A stretch of DNA of 47,247 nucleotides, taken from the NCBI GenBank assembly GCA_000733415.1, contig KL662191.1, forward strand, positions 1,258,788 through 1,306,034, in the 5' to 3' direction. Positions 1 through 7,961 of this stretch are shown here, in pieces. The notes below the pieces were generated by a model, which saw only the letters and a program-made list of their open reading frames with translations, was not told where the DNA came from and ran no database searches. Position 1 is the first letter of the stretch. Every line of letters starts with the position of its first letter. Both the position numbers and the translations under genes were made by a program. This stretch comes from [Leptolyngbya] sp. JSC-1. Lineage in GTDB: Bacteria > Cyanobacteriota > Cyanobacteriia > Elainellales > Elainellaceae.

Positions 1-19
1 TCGGTTAGTGAAAGTCCTA

Positions 20-186
20 AGAGGATGTCTGAGAAGTTAAAACGCTTGCCCTTGATCCCCCCTAAACCCCTTCCAAAGGGGGAACCCCGAGCAAAACTGG
101 ATTGAAGTCCCCCTTCGTTAAGGGGGAGTTGAGGGGGAGTCTCGCAAAGGAATGATGGAGTCAAGAAGACTTCTCAGACATCCTCT
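20..186. mobile_element. MITE-like element with 18-bp terminal inverted repeats
   Basis: The ends are perfect inverted copies: AGAGGATGTCTGAGAAGT at 20-37 and its reverse complement at 169-186. The 167-bp element has no open frame. Its interior has C-rich and G-rich blocks (about 52-85 and 109-140) that can fold on each other, similar to intergenic palindromic elements common in cyanobacteria. It sits inside a 14-bp tandem array, one unit to the left and three to the right, which suggests insertion into that array. No transposase is nearby, so any mobility would be in trans; that part is inference. Confidence 0.7.
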
Positions 187-228
187 AAAGTGAAAGTCCT
201 AAAGTGAAAGTCCTAAAGTGAAAGTCCT
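187..228. repeat. Three tandem copies of a 14-bp unit
   Basis: The unit AAAGTGAAAGTCCT occurs three times head to tail. A further copy (AGTGAAAGTCCTAA) lies at 7-20, on the other side of the MITE-like element. The rest of the gene-free stretch up to 451 shows no convincing gene or promoter. Confidence 0.85.
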
Positions 229-451
229 AAAGAGATCTCCAATCTGCATAGGTACCCAGCTCGTGGGAGATATCAGATAGTAAATCAATCGAATTAGCAG
301 ATCGATAGAGTGCGGGCAATTCATCGCCAATAAGGCACTAGGCCCTAAAGGATCTGAACAAATCATTAGGTTGAGTTACTTAATTGCTTAGCGTTAATTG
401 CTTAGCGACAGTCCACTAATCTAATTCACCGCAAACGCCATAGCAAACACT

Positions 452-1921
452 ATGTTGATTTTCGAAGAATATTTTCAGGACAATCAGCACAATTGGAGTT
501 CGCGCAGTTCTGATGAATGCAAGCTGGGCGTAGAAACCAATCATTATGTCTTTGAACATAAGCGAACCGGAAATAGCTGGTGGGTGGCCTGGAACTCAGC
601 CGATTTTTTTTACGACAAACCTGATTTCCGCATTCATGTTGTGCTGGAGAAGGTATCAGGAGCAAACCATGGCTTCGGCTTTGTCTGGGGTTTGGTGGAC
701 ACCCACAATTTCTTTAAGTTCGTGATTGCTGACAACGGCCACTACCGCATCGCTAAGTGCGAAAACGGCATTTTCAAAGACCTGGTGCTCTGGAAACGCA
801 GCCACACCATTCAGTATCCTAACGCGATCAACATTCTGGAAATTCGCCGTAATCGAGATAGCGTCGAGTTTTATATCAACAGCACGCGGGTGGAGACGCT
901 GGAAGCCGAGTTGGTAACGCGGGTCGATGACCACAAATTTGGGTTTATTGTCTTTGACAAAATCAAAATCAAAGTGCATAGCCTGCTGATTAGTGTGGCC
1001 GACAATAGTACCAACAGTAACAACAGTACTAGCCGGATTAGCCAATCTGATAGCGCTACTAAAGCCAGCTTTGCCGAGCATGAACCGCCCGACAACGATA
1101 CTTTAGAAGCAATTTTTGCCGATATTCGCGCCTTGATTGGGCATGACCACACCAAGCAAAAGCTGTTTGCCCTAACCAATTTTCTCAATGTGCAGACAGA
1201 ACGCAAAACACGCGGCCTCAAAACCCTAGAACCTTCTCTACACCTTGTGCTATACGGCCCTCCTGGCACGGGAAAAACCACGATTGCCCGCCTAGTAGGG
1301 CGTTTGTATAAACAGATCGGCTGTCTGCGGCGCGGCCATGTGGTTGAAACTGACCGAGCCGGTATCGTTGGAGCCTACATTGGTCAAACGGCGATGCGGG
1401 TCGATCATGCGGTCAGGCAAGCCTTAGACGGAGTGCTATTTATCGACGAAGCCTACACCCTGGCACCCAAAGGCGGCTCATCGAACGATTTTGGCCTAGA
1501 AGCGATCCAAACCTTACTCAAGCGCATGGAAGACCACCGCGATCGGTTTGCTGTCATCGTAGCAGGCTACACCGAAGAAATGGAATATTTCATTCAGGCC
1601 AACCCAGGACTGCAATCGCGCTTTACTCGCCTGTTCTACTTTGAGCACTACAGTCCCAGCGAACTGCTGCTAATTTTCAAAAAATTCTGCATCGACTACG
1701 GCTACAGTATCGATCTAGCTGCCCATGGGCAGCTGCAAGCCTACTTCGAGCAAGCCTATGCCCAGCGCAACAAACACTTCGGCAACGGACGCTTTGCCCG
1801 CACCGTATTTGAGCGCAGCATCGAACAGCAAGCCAATCGCATCGCCGCTTCCCTCAAGACCCTAGACAACACCGAACTTTCTCTGATCACCGCCGCAGAC
1901 TTGCAGCTGGACGATCTCTAG
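452..1921 (+). CDS. AAA+ ATPase (CbbX/SpoVK type) with beta-rich N-terminal domain
   Basis: A 489-residue protein in two parts. The C-terminal half (about 215-480) is an AAA+ module: Walker A GPPGTGKTT at 269-277, Walker B VLFIDEA at 328-334, and an NPGLQSRF stretch typical of the arginine-finger region. It resembles the CbbX/SpoVK clade of single-module hexameric remodelling ATPases. The N-terminal half (about 1-180) is rich in aromatic residues and predicted strands, and resembles concanavalin/LamG-like or DUF1080-type sandwich domains. A Ser/Asn-rich linker (about 182-205) joins the two. There is no signal peptide or membrane segment, so it is probably cytoplasmic. No rbcL/rbcS or other partner is adjacent, so a Rubisco-activase role is not indicated. 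The substrate is unknown. The N-terminal fold assignment is tentative; the AAA+ call is firm. Confidence 0.85.
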   Translation: MLIFEEYFQDNQHNWSSRSSDECKLGVETNHYVFEHKRTGNSWWVAWNSADFFYDKPDFRIHVVLEKVSGANHGFGFVWGLVDTHNFFKFVIADNGHYRIAKCENGIFKDLVLWKRSHTIQYPNAINILEIRRNRDSVEFYINSTRVETLEAELVTRVDDHKFGFIVFDKIKIKVHSLLISVADNSTNSNNSTSRISQSDSATKASFAEHEPPDNDTLEAIFADIRALIGHDHTKQKLFALTNFLNVQTERKTRGLKTLEPSLHLVLYGPPGTGKTTIARLVGRLYKQIGCLRRGHVVETDRAGIVGAYIGQTAMRVDHAVRQALDGVLFIDEAYTLAPKGGSSNDFGLEAIQTLLKRMEDHRDRFAVIVAGYTEEMEYFIQANPGLQSRFTRLFYFEHYSPSELLLIFKKFCIDYGYSIDLAAHGQLQAYFEQAYAQRNKHFGNGRFARTVFERSIEQQANRIAASLKTLDNTELSLITAADLQLDDL

Positions 1922-2086
1922 CACTGTATAAAAATTACCTTTACCTCTGCTTTATTTCTGCTTTATTTCTGCGTAATTTTTTAATGGGCTTAGCTTTCAA
2001 ACGAATTTGCAGAATTTAATCTGGCTTAAAATTTCCGTACATTCACGGCCATCTCGCAAATTCGACTGCAAGAAATATAGCAAGTT

Positions 2087-2320
2087 ATGAAAGTACGGTA
2101 TTGCTACGCAAATTTGATGCAGACCAGTTTCCTGTTGATTTCCCTGAGTGCGGCCACAATCCTGAGCTGGGTCATTCTACAGTCATGGTTGGCTAAAGCT
2201 GCTTACACCGTTCATCCCACCGGCATTCCCTGGCTCGAAACCCAAGCCGACTGCGAGAAAAGCGGTAGAGTGTGGCAGGAGGGCAACTGCTGGGATAGGG
2301 AGCATGATCCGACTTTTTGA
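2087..2320 (+). CDS. Small membrane-anchored hypothetical protein
   Basis: A 77-residue protein I do not recognise. Residues about 12-36 form one hydrophobic segment, either a signal anchor or an uncleaved signal peptide. The remaining 40 residues are polar with two cysteines (in ADCEKSG and GNCWDRE) spaced so that they could form a disulfide outside the membrane. It begins with ATG, lies 166 bp after the AAA+ gene and is followed at once by AGGAGTC-type repeats. The composition matches its neighbours. The short length keeps confidence moderate. Confidence 0.55.
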   Translation: MKVRYCYANLMQTSFLLISLSAATILSWVILQSWLAKAAYTVHPTGIPWLETQADCEKSGRVWQEGNCWDREHDPTF

Positions 2321-2349
2321 GGAGTTAGGAGTCAGGAGTCAGGAGTCAG
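2320..2349. repeat. AGGAGTC-type heptamer array, left arm
   Basis: Four degenerate copies of a 7-mer (AGGAGTT or AGGAGTC) follow one another. An inverted counterpart (GACTCCTAGCTCCTAG) lies at about 2721-2736, so the two bracket the decayed Rpn gene. Confidence 0.7.
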
Positions 2350-2358
2350 AATTCGTCG

Positions 2359-2635
2359 ATGACGCGAATCCCTTTCGATCAGTTAGCCAAAGAGTTTCTA
2401 CAAGAACTGCTGGCTCCATTCGGTCAGGTCGAACGCAGCTTTGAGGTTCCTGGCGAACCTCAGTTTGTCGATGTCTGGTTCCAACCCACCACTCCGACTG
2501 CTAGCAATCCCGAAAGATGATCAGTTCTGGGGAATCGTGCCGCAACTGCTGGCAATGCCCAGTGAAGAAGTGACCCGCATCATTTTACAGCTCTCGCGTG
2601 AAGAATTGCTGAGCAGGTTTCCAGGTGGAACATAA
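2359..2635 (+). pseudogene. Remnant of an Rpn/DUF4351-family gene
   Basis: An ATG frame at 2359-2520 encodes 53 residues starting MTRIPFDQLAKEFLQELLAP and continuing to VDVWFQP, the hallmark start of cyanobacterial Rpn-like PD-(D/E)XK proteins with a DUF4351 tail. The frame then stops. A second frame, about 2483-2635, encodes FWGIVPQLLAMPSEE and ILQLSREELLSRFPG, matching the C-terminal end of the same family. Intact members have about 250-300 residues, so the nuclease core has been deleted and the two ends are joined out of frame. A separate, apparently intact Rpn-family gene lies at 11150-11995. The assignment comes from memory of family sequences, not a search. Confidence 0.7.
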
Positions 2636-2720
2636 CCAGAAACCAACCATTCCTGAGAGCCATGCACATTTCGTTTAAGTTAACCAGTTTAGGTTAACCA
2701 ACCGAATCGCGATACACCTC

Positions 2721-2736
2721 TTGACTCCTAGCTCCT
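2721..2736. repeat. Inverted partner of the AGGAGTC array
   Basis: GACTCCTAGCTCCTAG is the reverse-complement type of the 2320-2349 array. It touches the 3' end of the DUF697 gene (stop at 2735-2737, minus strand). Confidence 0.6.
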
Positions 2737-4183
2737 AGCCTGCCGTCTGTGGCACTAACCGACTCACACCCTGTTTCACTAAGTTCTGCAAAAATGCCGT
2801 CCGTTGGTTTTCTTGGAATACCTGCTTCAGTTTTTGGGTTAGGCGCTCTAGTTTGAAACCAGAGGCCGCTTCGGTTGCTTGGCTTTGCTCCTCAAAATAT
2901 TCCACCAAGCTCAAGCCTGCTAGTCGCGTTAGATAGGCAGCACTGATGCCTTGGAGCGTACCACCTGCTACATAGGTGAGGGCATGGCTCTTGAGTAGGG
3001 GCGTAATTGCTTGACTCGCCATCTCCACTAAGCCCAGTTTCACCATCTGGCTGGCTAGGCTACCCGTGACATTTTTAGCTTGATCTAGCGAGAAGGGCTG
3101 CTGATAGAGCGCGCCCAAATCCATAATCATCTGCGCGTTGATCGAAGCGGTTGCCAGCAGATCCAGACTTGGTAAAGGGTTGGCAAAGGCTGCGGCTGCC
3201 GCAATCCACTGATATTGTTCGATAATGGGTAAGGCCCGTAGGCGGCGCACCTGATTGAGTTGGGTTTGTACCGTCGCAGTCAAAGCCTGAGCGTGCCGAT
3301 AGGTTGTAGCCAAAATTAGCGACTCGGTTTGGGTCATCAATACGGTGTCCAACCGGTCTTGTAGAGCGCCTAGATCCGGCTGAGGTTGCTCGATCCGCTC
3401 TTGCACGGTGCCATCGGCCTGATGCTGCCGCACCTTCACCGGAGCCGGTTGGGCCGTTACCGCCAGTAAATCTTCTGCCGAAATTAGATCCTGTAGCCGC
3501 TGACGCAACTGTTGCAAAATTACAGGCCGATCGGCGGGCAAATATTGATCTTGCTTGTTGAAGACCAGCAGCACCCGGTGGTGATTCTGGACTAACTGCT
3601 GCACGGTTTGATATTCCGAATCCGTCAGGTCGCCGGTCACGACAAACAAGACGAGATCAGCGTTTACCACGTCCTGATTCAAAGCTTCTTCGGGCCGCAG
3701 GGTTGCTTCCACCAAGTCTGTAGAGGTTTTAGTAGCGGTCTCAGACTGAGAGATATCCAGGTTCAATGCGTTTACCAGGGTCGTTTTACCCACAGCCCGA
3801 CTGCCCAGAACCGCAAGCTGTAATTCTTGACGATTGAGTTGAGCTTTCAACGCGGCGAACTGATGCTGCAATGGTTGGAGAGTTGGATCTGCATCAGTCG
3901 TCGCCAACTCTTGCTGCAATTGAGCTAGACGAGCCTCGACCGTTACAAAGGCTTGTTCGACTAAGCTGCGGTCAATCGTTTGCAGCCGGACTGGCTCAGG
4001 CTGAAGCGACTTCGGCATCTGGGACTTCAACCACCAAATTCCCGAACCCACTGCAATCGCACCCCAAACGGCGGTGCTACCAAAATGCATTACTGCCGGA
4101 TCGATGCCATGCAGTAACCATGCGCCTGCCGTTAATCCCAAGCCACCAATCAAAATCGGGCGTCGCCACAGATCAAAACTCAT
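2735..4183 (-). CDS. Membrane-associated GTPase-like protein with DUF697 domain
   Basis: A 482-residue protein. Two hydrophobic segments lie at about 10-26 and 36-52, followed by a helical, Gln-rich region (70-120). A P-loop GTPase domain follows: G1 GSRAVGKT at 127-134 and G4 NKQD at 209-212. The usual G3 DxxG is not visible between the P-loop and the ADLVLFVV strand, so nucleotide turnover may be altered. The C-terminal part (about 320-470) is helical and hydrophobic, as in DUF697 (YcjF-like) proteins, which are common and uncharacterised in cyanobacteria. It starts with ATG at 4183 and is transcribed away from the GT2 gene; the 340 bp between them hold no further gene. A role in membrane or stress remodelling is only a guess. 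Confidence 0.8.
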   Translation of the reverse strand: MSFDLWRRPILIGGLGLTAGAWLLHGIDPAVMHFGSTAVWGAIAVGSGIWWLKSQMPKSLQPEPVRLQTIDRSLVEQAFVTVEARLAQLQQELATTDADPTLQPLQHQFAALKAQLNRQELQLAVLGSRAVGKTTLVNALNLDISQSETATKTSTDLVEATLRPEEALNQDVVNADLVLFVVTGDLTDSEYQTVQQLVQNHHRVLLVFNKQDQYLPADRPVILQQLRQRLQDLISAEDLLAVTAQPAPVKVRQHQADGTVQERIEQPQPDLGALQDRLDTVLMTQTESLILATTYRHAQALTATVQTQLNQVRRLRALPIIEQYQWIAAAAAFANPLPSLDLLATASINAQMIMDLGALYQQPFSLDQAKNVTGSLASQMVKLGLVEMASQAITPLLKSHALTYVAGGTLQGISAAYLTRLAGLSLVEYFEEQSQATEAASGFKLERLTQKLKQVFQENQRTAFLQNLVKQGVSRLVPQTAG

Positions 4184-4523
4184 CGTGCCTCACCAACTCA
4201 TGCCAACTCTATCTTAGTGAATCTCTACCGCTTTCATTTGCCTAAAAGCCACCCATTTTGGGGTTGAAATCTCTACTTCGAAGCTGTGAGCAGAACTCGT
4301 CAAACTCGATCATTAATGTAAACTTGTCAATGTTTATATTATTAAGAATTAATAACAGAAATCTGCCTAGCGGAGTAGGGCTAGATGCTTGAACCTGTCT
4401 AGGATTGGAAATGCAGCTGAATCACTGCTTCTACAAAGCTCAAATTTGGACTACGGCAGGTTTATAGGGTCACCGACTTGAGTTGCTGATTAGGCTAGGG
4501 GCCGAATTATTAAGGAGACAGCA
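4184..4523. other. Divergent intergenic region
   Basis: A 340-bp spacer between the DUF697 gene (leftward) and the GT2 gene (rightward). It should hold both promoters. It is AT-rich around 4310-4360, but I see no operator or hairpin I can defend. Confidence 0.5.
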
Positions 4524-5507
4524 GTGAAGAAAGTTTCAATCGGCATCCTTGGTTACAACGAGGAATATGGTATCGCCCATCTGTTAGACTCACTGCAACT
4601 GCAAACGCTGCTTCAGCAGGACTACGTTTTGGAAATCATTGTCATTTCCAACGGCTCGCAAGACCAGATGGCAGCGATGGCAAGAGCTAAGCTAGCAGAA
4701 TTTGACCAGCTTAAAAATCCGATCGAGAGCCAGGTTATTGAACTCCCGATCGCAGATAAATGCGCTGCATGGAATCACTTCATCCATCAAGCCGCAGATG
4801 TCGCCGATTACTATATTTGCCTTGATGCAGATGTGGTCTTGGTGCAGCCTACCGGACTAGAAGAGCTGCTTCAGACGCTGATTACTCATCCTGAATGCCG
4901 AATTTGCGGAGGTAAAGTCCTCAACAAACGAGGCGAAATCACAAATCATCATTTTATTGACGGGAAATGTTATGCCATTTGCGGTGAAATTGCTCGTAAT
5001 ATTTATATCCCCAATGGCATCATTGCGGACGATGTTTATGTAGCTGCAACAGCCCTAACGAATTGGTATGAAACAACACCAGAAGTTGGAGAAGCCAAGG
5101 GTTATACCCGATTAACGGAGAAGCCAGTGGTTCGATCGGGTGATACTCCCCGTGATCGCGACAAGAGCTATTGGATTGCTTGCCGCAAACGGACCATTAT
5201 GGCCGAATATGCACAACGCCGCCTCGATTACTGTATGCGCTCAATTTTTGGTGGCGGTGACTTGGCTAAAACGATGGTGTTGAAACTAGCAACGACTCAT
5301 CCAAACTGGTTTCTTGCCTATCTTCATCAGGTGAGCCGCAGCGATTTTGCTCCCCAGTTCAATCCACCTCATTTGAAACCGCCAATTTCTATTTATCAAG
5401 TAGCGCAGTTTTTGGTGTATTGCTACTGCTATTTGCTGTCAGTGTTAGGCATCCGAAACCAGGAATTTGGCCATCTAGCCTGGAAGCTGAAGCACCGGTA
5501 CTGGTGA
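4524..5507 (+). CDS. Family 2 glycosyltransferase
   Basis: A 327-residue protein with a GT-A fold. It opens with the nucleotide-binding strand VSIGILGYNEE and carries the metal/UDP-sugar motif LDADVV (DAD at 101-103). A hydrophobic stretch near the C-terminus (about 288-310) could hold it at the membrane. GT2 enzymes transfer a sugar from a nucleotide sugar to lipid, polysaccharide or protein acceptors; the acceptor cannot be read here. The start is GTG at 4524, chosen because AAGGAGA lies 5 bases upstream (4512-4518). It stands alone, upstream of the tRNA, with no other polysaccharide genes nearby. Confidence 0.85.
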   Translation: MKKVSIGILGYNEEYGIAHLLDSLQLQTLLQQDYVLEIIVISNGSQDQMAAMARAKLAEFDQLKNPIESQVIELPIADKCAAWNHFIHQAADVADYYICLDADVVLVQPTGLEELLQTLITHPECRICGGKVLNKRGEITNHHFIDGKCYAICGEIARNIYIPNGIIADDVYVAATALTNWYETTPEVGEAKGYTRLTEKPVVRSGDTPRDRDKSYWIACRKRTIMAEYAQRRLDYCMRSIFGGGDLAKTMVLKLATTHPNWFLAYLHQVSRSDFAPQFNPPHLKPPISIYQVAQFLVYCYCYLLSVLGIRNQEFGHLAWKLKHRYW

Positions 5508-5697
5508 CATTTCAAATTAGCCCCATCACCTACATCACATAAGGACAGTTGCATCGAGCAACAACAATAACAAAATTCTGTTTGAGGGCTTACAAGATTG
5601 ACTGAAAGGCTTGATTGCTCAACTCTAGAGCTGCCCAAACGTCTAAATACAATAAGCCCCTGTATCCATCACTGAACACAGGGACTCATTCAACGCT

Positions 5698-5774
<77 letters not shown>

Positions 5775-5902
5775 ATGACCTTTCCTAATATAGCGAAGGA
5801 CTTTCGAAACTGACAACTTAAATTGAAACTTTTTTCAAAGTGGGCGGATGTAGCAGCGACTGACAGAATATTGCTGATAGATTCTATCGATTTACCTTGG
5901 CT

Positions 5903-6133
5903 ATGCGTTACCTGTTGTTGACTGGTTTACTGACCGTTGCTTTACTCACCGTTGTGGGAATTTCCGCCACTACTCAAGCACAAAATTGTGATTCGTCCTA
6001 TCCCACGGTTTGTATTCCGTCTCCACCGCCCGATTTAGACTGCGGAGACATTAGCCACCGCAACTTTACAGTCCGCCCACCAGATCCTCACCGGTTTGAT
6101 GGGGACAGGGACGGAATTGGTTGTGAAGCATAA
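5903..6133 (+). CDS. Secreted Excalibur-domain small protein
   Basis: A 76-residue precursor from ATG 5903. A TTG two codons upstream is possible, but nothing favours it. Residues 1-26 form a classic signal peptide ending in an Ala/Gln-rich cleavage region. The mature part ends in an Excalibur motif: DLDCGDI, then FDGDRDGIGCE, with the DxDxDGxGCE calcium-binding-like loop and paired cysteines. Excalibur domains occur at the ends of extracellular nucleases and envelope proteins; here the domain is almost the whole mature protein. It is likely periplasmic or exported. The stop codon touches the acsF terminator from the other strand. Confidence 0.75.
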   Translation: MRYLLLTGLLTVALLTVVGISATTQAQNCDSSYPTVCIPSPPPDLDCGDISHRNFTVRPPDPHRFDGDRDGIGCEA

Positions 6134-6174
6134 AAAAAGCGGCCCGGTTCAACTGAGTTAAACCGCAAGCCGCC
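6132..6174 (-). terminator. Rho-independent terminator of acsF
   Basis: On the minus strand a GC-rich stem (GCGGC...CGGTTTAAC paired with GTTGAACCG...GCCGC) is followed by seven T. It lies 38 bp after the acsF stop and overlaps the stop codon of the convergent Excalibur gene. Confidence 0.85.
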
Positions 6175-6211
6175 AAATTGCAATGGAACCAACAGATGGT
6201 TAAGCAGGATA

Positions 6212-7288
6212 TTAGCGAACCGATCCTTCTAGTCGAGCTGTATCAATCGGCTTCATCAGGTAGAGCCGCAGCATGTTGACGGCAATTTTGGCGATGTGGG
6301 GAAGCTGCCGGAGGGTTTTGATTGGCTTGGAAGCCGTAGAGTTATTCGCTTCCATCAGCTTCAGGTTCGCAGCAGCGGCCTCATCCATCAGCTCAAAGAA
6401 CTTGGGATGGTCCACATTCAGAATCAGTGGAAAGACGCGGCCTGCCGTTTCGTTTGTTTTACGAATCACATGGATGTCGTAATCACGAGCATCTAGACCC
6501 AACGAGGCGTAGAAGCCAGAGCGCTGAATGTCGTTGAGATACATGGTGGCAAACACCGACAGCAGGAAGAAGCGACTCCACAGCCGTGCCTTCCAGTCGT
6601 TGAGGAACTGGGGCTGAGACCGCATGATGGCATCGAAGAAATCACCATGCCGGTTTTCGTCTTGGCACCAGTTCTCAAAGAACCGGAAGATGGGGTAGAT
6701 GCGATGCTCAGGATGGGCCTCCAGATGGCGATAGATCGTGATGTAGCGCCAGTAGCCGATCTTCTCCGAGAGGTAAGTAGCGTAGAAAATAAACTTGGGT
6801 TTGAAGAAAGTGTAGTTCTTGCTTTCGGTCAAGAAGCCAAGATCGAGCTGCAGCCCAAAGTCGGCCATGGCTTTGTTCAAGAAACCGGCATGGCGCGCTT
6901 CGTCACGCGACATTAGCAGAAAACACTCAGCCAAAACGGGACTTCTGTCCTTGAGTTTGCGAGATAGTTCCTTGTAGAGCAAAAAGCCGGAAAACTCAGC
7001 CGTACAGGAACGCTCTAGAAACTCGATAAACAGCTGTCTCGTTTCACCATCAATCTGATCCCAGGACTGGTTGAATTCTTCAGTCCGGACAAAGTGATGG
7101 CGGTTGTAGTCAGTTCGGAATTCTTCTAAAATTGCCCGCAACTCATCCTCGTTTGCGGAGATATCCATCTGCGCCATCTCCTCAAAGTCCGTGGTGTAAA
7201 ACCGAGGAGTGAGAATCGTATCCTGCGCAGGACGCTTAATTCCGGGGCGCAGCTCTTCCAGTTCTGGTTTTTTGAGGGAATCTACCAT
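6212..7288 (-). CDS. acsF: Mg-protoporphyrin IX monomethyl ester oxidative cyclase
   Basis: A 358-residue, oxygen-dependent diiron enzyme that closes the isocyclic ring E of chlorophyll by converting Mg-protoporphyrin IX monomethyl ester to divinyl protochlorophyllide. The diiron ligand motifs are visible as EARH (in SRDEARHAGF) and ENRH (in CQDENRHGDFF). The N-terminal segment around TILTPRFYTTDFEEM is highly conserved in the cyanobacterial and plant enzyme. Length is normal. The start is ATG at 7288. It is a single-gene unit with its own terminator. Cyanobacteria may carry a second low-oxygen paralogue; no other copy is visible here, and the sequence alone does not show which type this is. 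Confidence 0.97.
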   Translation of the reverse strand: MVDSLKKPELEELRPGIKRPAQDTILTPRFYTTDFEEMAQMDISANEDELRAILEEFRTDYNRHHFVRTEEFNQSWDQIDGETRQLFIEFLERSCTAEFSGFLLYKELSRKLKDRSPVLAECFLLMSRDEARHAGFLNKAMADFGLQLDLGFLTESKNYTFFKPKFIFYATYLSEKIGYWRYITIYRHLEAHPEHRIYPIFRFFENWCQDENRHGDFFDAIMRSQPQFLNDWKARLWSRFFLLSVFATMYLNDIQRSGFYASLGLDARDYDIHVIRKTNETAGRVFPLILNVDHPKFFELMDEAAAANLKLMEANNSTASKPIKTLRQLPHIAKIAVNMLRLYLMKPIDTARLEGSVR

Positions 7289-7961
7289 GTGTACCGTTTC
7301 TCTCGCTTCAAGGATGGGGTTGGACCCCGCAATCTTAAATAACTATAAAAACACTGATGCCATCCACTGGGTTGATAGAGCTGACTGAATCGTTCAGATT
7401 GAATCGGTTTGATTCAGCCAGTTAATTCAGCCAGATCTGGCCAAACAGTGAATACTCAAGCTTTACGTCCTTTAGTCTACCAAGCTCTGGGACTGGCTCA
7501 AAGGCCATAACGTTAAGAGTTGCAACAAAGAGTAAGACTCTATGAAAAGAAAGTTTTGAGTTTTAAGGTTTGAGTTGGGGGAAGGTTCGAGGTTTGTAGC
7601 TTGTTGCTGCGTGTCGCGGTGGAGGCAGTAGTGGGAGGCAGTAGCGGTGTTTTAGTGCGTACCCTGTGCGTTTGGCCTAGAGCACCTAATCCAACTTCTT
7701 GCAGCGATTCAGCCCAATCCCCCTGCCCAAGGAAAACAGCAGCTCTCACCAACTTAAAACTCAAACCTCAAAACCTATTGCATGTTTCCAAATTTTGGAT
7801 AGAGTTAGTGGCTAGACTTTTTTCGATGGTGAGCGAGAAAAAATTGCAGCAATCGGGCAGGGTTGAAATCTGTCTGATTAGTAGCTCTCAAGGGTGCTGG
7901 CATGACGGACAACGACTAAGACTTAAGCTTCCAGAATTTACGGTTTGTAGGTGAAACGGCT
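7289..7961. other. Divergent acsF-amiC intergenic region with an inverted repeat pair
   Basis: This 673-bp gap holds the acsF promoter side and, at 7551-7776, an insert bracketed by inverted repeat arrays (listed separately). Small open frames here are not supported by composition or family resemblance. Confidence 0.5.
7551..7776. repeat. Intergenic segment bracketed by TTTTGAG-type inverted arrays
   Basis: The left arm (7551-7578) is built from AAGTTTTGAG/TTTTAAG/GTTTGAG units. The right arm (7749-7776) is its inverse, with AACTTAAAAC/TCAAACC/TCAAAACC units. The roughly 170 bp between them encode nothing I recognise. The same arm type recurs at 14666-14732, 15945-16109 and 35401-35419, and inside purL. 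Confidence 0.75.

Noticed and set aside
187..228. Possible CRISPR array
   Set aside because: The units are 14 bp, directly adjacent and without spacers, so this is a plain tandem repeat.
7601..7954. 117-codon open frame on + upstream of amiC
   Set aside because: It runs across the inverted repeat arms, has no family resemblance and no ribosome site.
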